A DNA stretch of 39,991 nt. Source: an uncultured Pseudomonadota bacterium. Lineage in GTDB: Bacteria; Pseudomonadota; Gammaproteobacteria; Burkholderiales; Methylophilaceae. Position 1 is the stretch's first letter. Each line of letters opens with the position of its first letter. A program made the translations under genes and the position numbers. This document shows positions 36,066 through 39,991 of the stretch, in pieces. Under the pieces are notes generated by a model. The model was not told where the DNA came from. It saw only the letters and a program-made list of their open reading frames with translations, and searched no databases. The stretch covers positions 1 through 39,991 of the forward strand of contig CAIYLB010000006.1 of the NCBI GenBank assembly GCA_903926935.1, given 5' to 3'.

Positions 36066-37037
36066 TTAGGCGAAGTCTGACGGGTGTGGTTCTGCCACTT
36101 CAACTTCTACTTTTTTGCCGTTATCTTTCTTTTCAACATCACCTATTAAGTTGGCGCGATTAACGCCTAACCACATGGCAATTGGGCAAGCGACCAATAC
36201 GGACGAGTAAATGCCGAACAAAATGCCGATGGTTAGTGCTAGGGCAAAGTTATGTAATACTTCGCCACCAAATAACAGCATTGAGCCGACCATAGTTTGT
36301 GTCATGGTATGGGTGATGATAGTGCGAGACATCGTGCGTGTGATGGCGTTATCAATTACTTGCACAACACTGGCTTTACGCATTTTTCTGAAATTTTCGC
36401 GTACTCGGTCAAACACCACTACAGATTCATTTACTGAGTAACCCAATACTGCCAAAATCGCTGCAAGTACTGTTAGGTTGAATTCCCACTGAAAAAAAGC
36501 AAAAAATCCTAAAATAATCACCACATCATGCATGTTGGCGATAATTGCTGCAATCGCAAAACGCCACTCAAAACGTAGCCACAGGTATAACACGATGCCT
36601 AAGCTCACAAAGAACAGCGCTAAACCACCATTCTCATAAAGTTCATCGCCCACTTGTGCTCCTACGGCTTCCACACGACGAACTTCAGCTTTTGGATCTG
36701 CTGTCACTAAAGCAGTTTTAACTTGTTCTGATAGCTGAGAAACTGACAAACCAGTTTTTATCGGCAATCGAATTAACACATCGCGGCTAGAGCCAAAGTT
36801 TTGCACAGTGGCTTCCTTTAAGCCTATGCTATCTACCGCTTTGCGAACACTTTCTAAATTAGCCGCTTGCGGATAGTTTACTTCCATGACGGTGCCGCCA
36901 GTAAAGTCGACACCAAAGTTTAGGCCGCGTGTGGCTAAAAATACAATCGCCAATATAAAGGTGATTAATGAGATGGACGTTGTTAGACGGCCATAACTCA
37001 TAAAGGGAATATCATTTTTAATTCTAAATAATTCCAT
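36066..37037 (-). CDS. secF: Protein translocase subunit SecF
   Basis: Inner-membrane subunit of 323 residues with six helices; with SecD it uses the proton gradient to help complete protein export. GLNFGVDFTGGTVMEV is the N-terminal signature, the P1-like periplasmic loop follows (about 45-135), then ALFFVSLGIVLYLWLRFEWRFAI and VVFDRVRENFR. AVLGYSVNESVVVFDR is the conserved fourth-helix region. It follows secD after 95 bp that can form a long hairpin. The C-terminal tail is charged. Confidence 0.98.
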   Translation of the reverse strand: MELFRIKNDIPFMSYGRLTTSISLITFILAIVFLATRGLNFGVDFTGGTVMEVNYPQAANLESVRKAVDSIGLKEATVQNFGSSRDVLIRLPIKTGLSVSQLSEQVKTALVTADPKAEVRRVEAVGAQVGDELYENGGLALFFVSLGIVLYLWLRFEWRFAIAAIIANMHDVVIILGFFAFFQWEFNLTVLAAILAVLGYSVNESVVVFDRVRENFRKMRKASVVQVIDNAITRTMSRTIITHTMTQTMVGSMLLFGGEVLHNFALALTIGILFGIYSSVLVACPIAMWLGVNRANLIGDVEKKDNGKKVEVEVAEPHPSDFA

Positions 37038-37084
37038 GATGTCTACTCAAATATTCTAAATAATGTGTATTGAACTAATTGCAT

Positions 37085-37141
37085 AAAGCTTAATTTTAAA
37101 GCCTAGATATTTCAATCTAGGTATTAAAATTTTTAAGCTTT
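37085..37141. other. Long imperfect hairpin covering the secD stop codon
   Basis: The left arm AAAGCTTAA-TTTTAA-AG-CCTAGAT (37085-37108) pairs with the right arm (37115-37141) through AAAGCTTAA, TTTTAA and CCTAGAT blocks. Mismatches or bulges lie between the blocks, and the loop is ATTTCA. About 22 bp can pair. It spans the secD stop (37133-37135) and most of the secD-secF spacer, with no T run after it. Confidence 0.65.
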
Positions 37142-38977
37142 GTAAATTTGGCCAATGGATAATTTGTTTACTTTACGGCGATAACCATAAATCAAGTTTA
37201 CAAAGGCGCGCGAGACTAAAACCGCACTAAACATTGAAGTTAAAATGCCAAGTACATGCACTACGGCAAAGCCTTTGATAGGGCCTGTACCAAACATGAA
37301 CAGCGCTAAACCAGCGATCAGGGTAGTCACGTTCGAGTCTAAAATAGTGTCCCAAGCCCTATCGTAACCAGCATGAATGCTGGCTTGTGGCGTATTGCCA
37401 TTGCGCAGTTCTTCACGTACACGCTCATTAATCAACACGTTGGCATCAATCGCCATACCCAAGGCTAGCGCAATCGCAGCTAATCCTGGCAGAGTTAATG
37501 TGGCTTGTAGCATAGATAAAATCGCTACCAATAATAATAGATTAATCGCCAATGCTGCCACTGAAACCACACCAAAAGCCATGTAGTAAATCATCATCAT
37601 GACTGCAATGGCTGCAAAGCCCCACATAGTTGAATGCATGCCGCGGTTGATGTTGTCTTGTCCCATGCTAGGGCCAACGGTACGTTCTTCAATAATATCC
37701 ATGGGTGCTGCAAGTGCGCCGGCGCGGAGTAGTAGTGAAATGTCGGTTGCTTCTTGCGTGTTTGCCATGCCAGTGATTTGTACGCGACCACCACCAATTT
37801 CACCATTAATCACAGGCGCAGTGACGACTTCGGTACTGCCTTTTTCAATCAGCAGAATGGCCATTCTCTTACCCACGTTTTCTCGTGTTACTTGTTGAAA
37901 AATACGAGCGCCGCGACCATCTAAGGTCACGTTTACTGTAGAGCGACCAGATTGGCCATCTACGCCAGGGCCGGCATCAGTAATATAATCACCGGTTAGC
38001 ACTACATTCTTTTTGACTAAAATTGGACGACCTTCACGGTCTTTATAGACTTCATCACCCATAGGCGCTTGGCCTTTTAAGGCGTTTTCCATCGTCACTG
38101 AGTCGGTTTTTTCTTCATCAACCATGCGAATTTCAAGCGTTGCAGTGCGGCCAATAATCTCTTTAGCTTTAGCGGTGTCTTGTACGCCTGGTAATTGCAC
38201 TACAACTCGGTCTACGCCTTGTTGTTGAATGATAGGTTCAGCAACGCCGAGCTCATTGATACGGTTATGCAGAGTTTGAATGTTTTGCTTGATAGCGAAG
38301 TCTTGAATATGCTTTTGTTCTACTAAGCTCAATGAGGCTTTAAGAATTTTTTCTTCACCATCAGTAGATTCTGTTAGTGTTAAATTAGGATATTCTTTAG
38401 TGATGATTGCGCGCGCTTTGCCTAATTCAGCATCGCTATTAAAACGCACTTGTACTACTTCGCCTTCACGCGTAACACCCACATAAGAAATTCGCTCTTT
38501 ACGTAGTGCACTTCTAAAATCACCAACAAATCGCTCAGCCGCTTTGCTTAGTGCGGCTTTCATGTCTACTTGCATTAAAAAGTGCACGCCACCACGTAAA
38601 TCCAAACCTAGGTACATTGGTTTTGCACCTAAGCTACGCAACCACTCTGGTGAACGAGAAAGCAAGTTTAGCGCAACGGTATAATCGCTACCTAGGCCAG
38701 CTTGCAAAACGTCTTTAGCCTTGATTTGCGTATCTGTGCTTGCAAAGCGAGCTTTAACGCCGCGCGCATCTAAGTACACACCATCGTATTGAATGTTTTC
38801 TTGTTTAAAAATCGCCTCAACTTTACTTAATAGTGCTGAATCAAGTTTAGTTGTGCTTTTTGCCGGGGTGATTTGCACCGCAGGCGATTCACCAAAAAAG
38901 TTAGGTATGGTGTAAATGAAGCCAATCAAAATCATGATGGCAACAAGAATATTCTTCCACATTGGATAGCGGTTCAT
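37133..38977 (-). CDS. secD: Protein translocase subunit SecD
   Basis: Inner-membrane subunit of 614 residues. It has an N-terminal membrane helix (about 9-27), a large periplasmic region with P1 base and head domains, and a C-terminal five-helix bundle. LGLDLRGGVHFLMQVDM is the first signature; RVVVQLPGVQDTAKAKEIIG and GRTATLEIRMV follow. LPGLAAIALALGMAIDANVLINERVREEL in the fourth helix holds the Asp used in proton movement. It lies between yajC (83 bp) and secF in the conserved tgt-yajC-secD-secF order. Confidence 0.98.
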   Translation of the reverse strand: MNRYPMWKNILVAIMILIGFIYTIPNFFGESPAVQITPAKSTTKLDSALLSKVEAIFKQENIQYDGVYLDARGVKARFASTDTQIKAKDVLQAGLGSDYTVALNLLSRSPEWLRSLGAKPMYLGLDLRGGVHFLMQVDMKAALSKAAERFVGDFRSALRKERISYVGVTREGEVVQVRFNSDAELGKARAIITKEYPNLTLTESTDGEEKILKASLSLVEQKHIQDFAIKQNIQTLHNRINELGVAEPIIQQQGVDRVVVQLPGVQDTAKAKEIIGRTATLEIRMVDEEKTDSVTMENALKGQAPMGDEVYKDREGRPILVKKNVVLTGDYITDAGPGVDGQSGRSTVNVTLDGRGARIFQQVTRENVGKRMAILLIEKGSTEVVTAPVINGEIGGGRVQITGMANTQEATDISLLLRAGALAAPMDIIEERTVGPSMGQDNINRGMHSTMWGFAAIAVMMMIYYMAFGVVSVAALAINLLLLVAILSMLQATLTLPGLAAIALALGMAIDANVLINERVREELRNGNTPQASIHAGYDRAWDTILDSNVTTLIAGLALFMFGTGPIKGFAVVHVLGILTSMFSAVLVSRAFVNLIYGYRRKVNKLSIGQIYKA

Positions 38978-39060
38978 AGTGAGGCTCTAGTCAATAACAG
39001 TCTGTAGATTAAATAACAGGGTATAGATTAATAATAGGTGAAATTTTATAGCAAAAATGA

Positions 39061-39378
39061 CTAAATGCTTTTAATCGTACCTTTTGGTAACGCGCTTTGA
39101 ATCGCTTGTTTTTGCACGGTAATTTCGGTATTTGCGGCAATTTCAATGCTGACAAAAGTATCACTTACTTTAGTGACTTTACCAACAATGCCACCGCTGG
39201 TTACAACTTCATCGCCTTTTTGCAAAGCTGCGATCATATTGCGTTGCTCTTTTGCTTGCTTCATTTGTGGGCGAATAATCATGAAGAAAAATAATACAAA
39301 GATCACAACAAGCGGTAAAAAGCTCATTAAGTCTGTGGCTGATGAAGCAGATGCTGCGTACGCGTTTGAGATAAACAT
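39061..39378 (-). CDS. yajC: Sec translocon accessory protein YajC
   Basis: Small membrane protein of 105 residues with one helix (about 18-40: LMSFLPLVVIFVLFFFMIIRP). A cytoplasmic beta-rich domain, ALQKGDEVVTSGGIVGKVTKVSD, follows, which is the family signature. It associates with SecDF. A clear AAGGCA site precedes the ATG. The gene follows tgt by 66 bp. Confidence 0.97.
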   Translation of the reverse strand: MFISNAYAASASSATDLMSFLPLVVIFVLFFFMIIRPQMKQAKEQRNMIAALQKGDEVVTSGGIVGKVTKVSDTFVSIEIAANTEITVQKQAIQSALPKGTIKSI

Positions 39379-39444
39379 GAGATTGCCTTCTTAATAAAAT
39401 AGGTTGCGATTAAAGTACTTGACTACAAAATATACAAAATAGTG

Positions 39445-39991
<547 letters not shown>

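Overview
The window looks like a chromosomal stretch from a betaproteobacterium, most likely a methylotroph of the Methylophilaceae (Methylotenera/Methylophilus type). This rests on gene content and order: pgk-pyk, DciA/M23 peptidase/secA, DUF1841-nth next to a complete rsx/rnf operon, dapA-bamC, clpS-clpA and tgt-yajC-secD-secF. Protein character and moderate-to-low G+C by eye (not computed) agree. No rRNA, tRNA, insertion sequence, prophage or CRISPR array was seen. Both edges cut genes: pgk lacks its first residues on the left and tgt its N-terminal part on the right.

Layout. 1-4.7 kb: central metabolism on the + strand (pgk, pyk, purC, a DUF1232 membrane protein, soluble pyrophosphatase ppa). 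5.1-7.7 kb: an 880-residue MASE1-PAS-GGDEF-EAL cyclic-di-GMP protein. 7.9-10.7 kb (-): a VIT1/CCC1-type Fe/Mn transporter downstream of a K+-independent proton-pumping pyrophosphatase. 11.1-15.8 kb: DciA-like protein (-), then M23 peptidase, secA and a DUF1289 protein (+). 15.8-18.5 kb (-): DUF1841 and a three-gene hvfABC-type cluster, comprising a Cys-motif precursor peptide, a DUF692/MNIO enzyme and its DUF2063 partner. 18.5-24.9 kb (-): rsxABCDGE-nth. 25.2-28.2 kb (+): dapA-bamC-MBL hydrolase. 28.3-30.1 kb (-): a small Ala/Pro/Glu repeat lipoprotein and a RoxA-type JmjC/cupin oxygenase. 30.3-31.9 kb (+): pyrD and a GST-fold protein. 31.9-40 kb (-): clpA and clpS, a CNNM/CorC-type membrane protein, secF, secD, yajC and partial tgt.

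How the genes fit together. Several themes recur. Pyrophosphate is handled by both a soluble and a membrane H+-pumping enzyme. Envelope biogenesis is served by SecA, SecDF-YajC, BamC and an M23 peptidase. The Rsx/Rnf complex couples ion gradients to electron transfer. The least ordinary locus is the hvfABC-type cluster. Its secreted precursor carries three EG(Q/A)CSA motifs plus one AGKCG, probably modified by the MNIO enzyme into a metal-binding (copper-buffering) peptide; this is a plausible under-described variant of the bufferin/HvfA family.

Small-scale sequence features also stand out. They include several TTG starts, an apparent ATT start (DUF1232), a probable leaderless pyrD mRNA, a perfect 20-bp palindrome upstream of rsxA, a long hairpin over the secD stop codon, and short tandem duplications at the 3' ends of rsxE, hvfC, rsxC and roxA.
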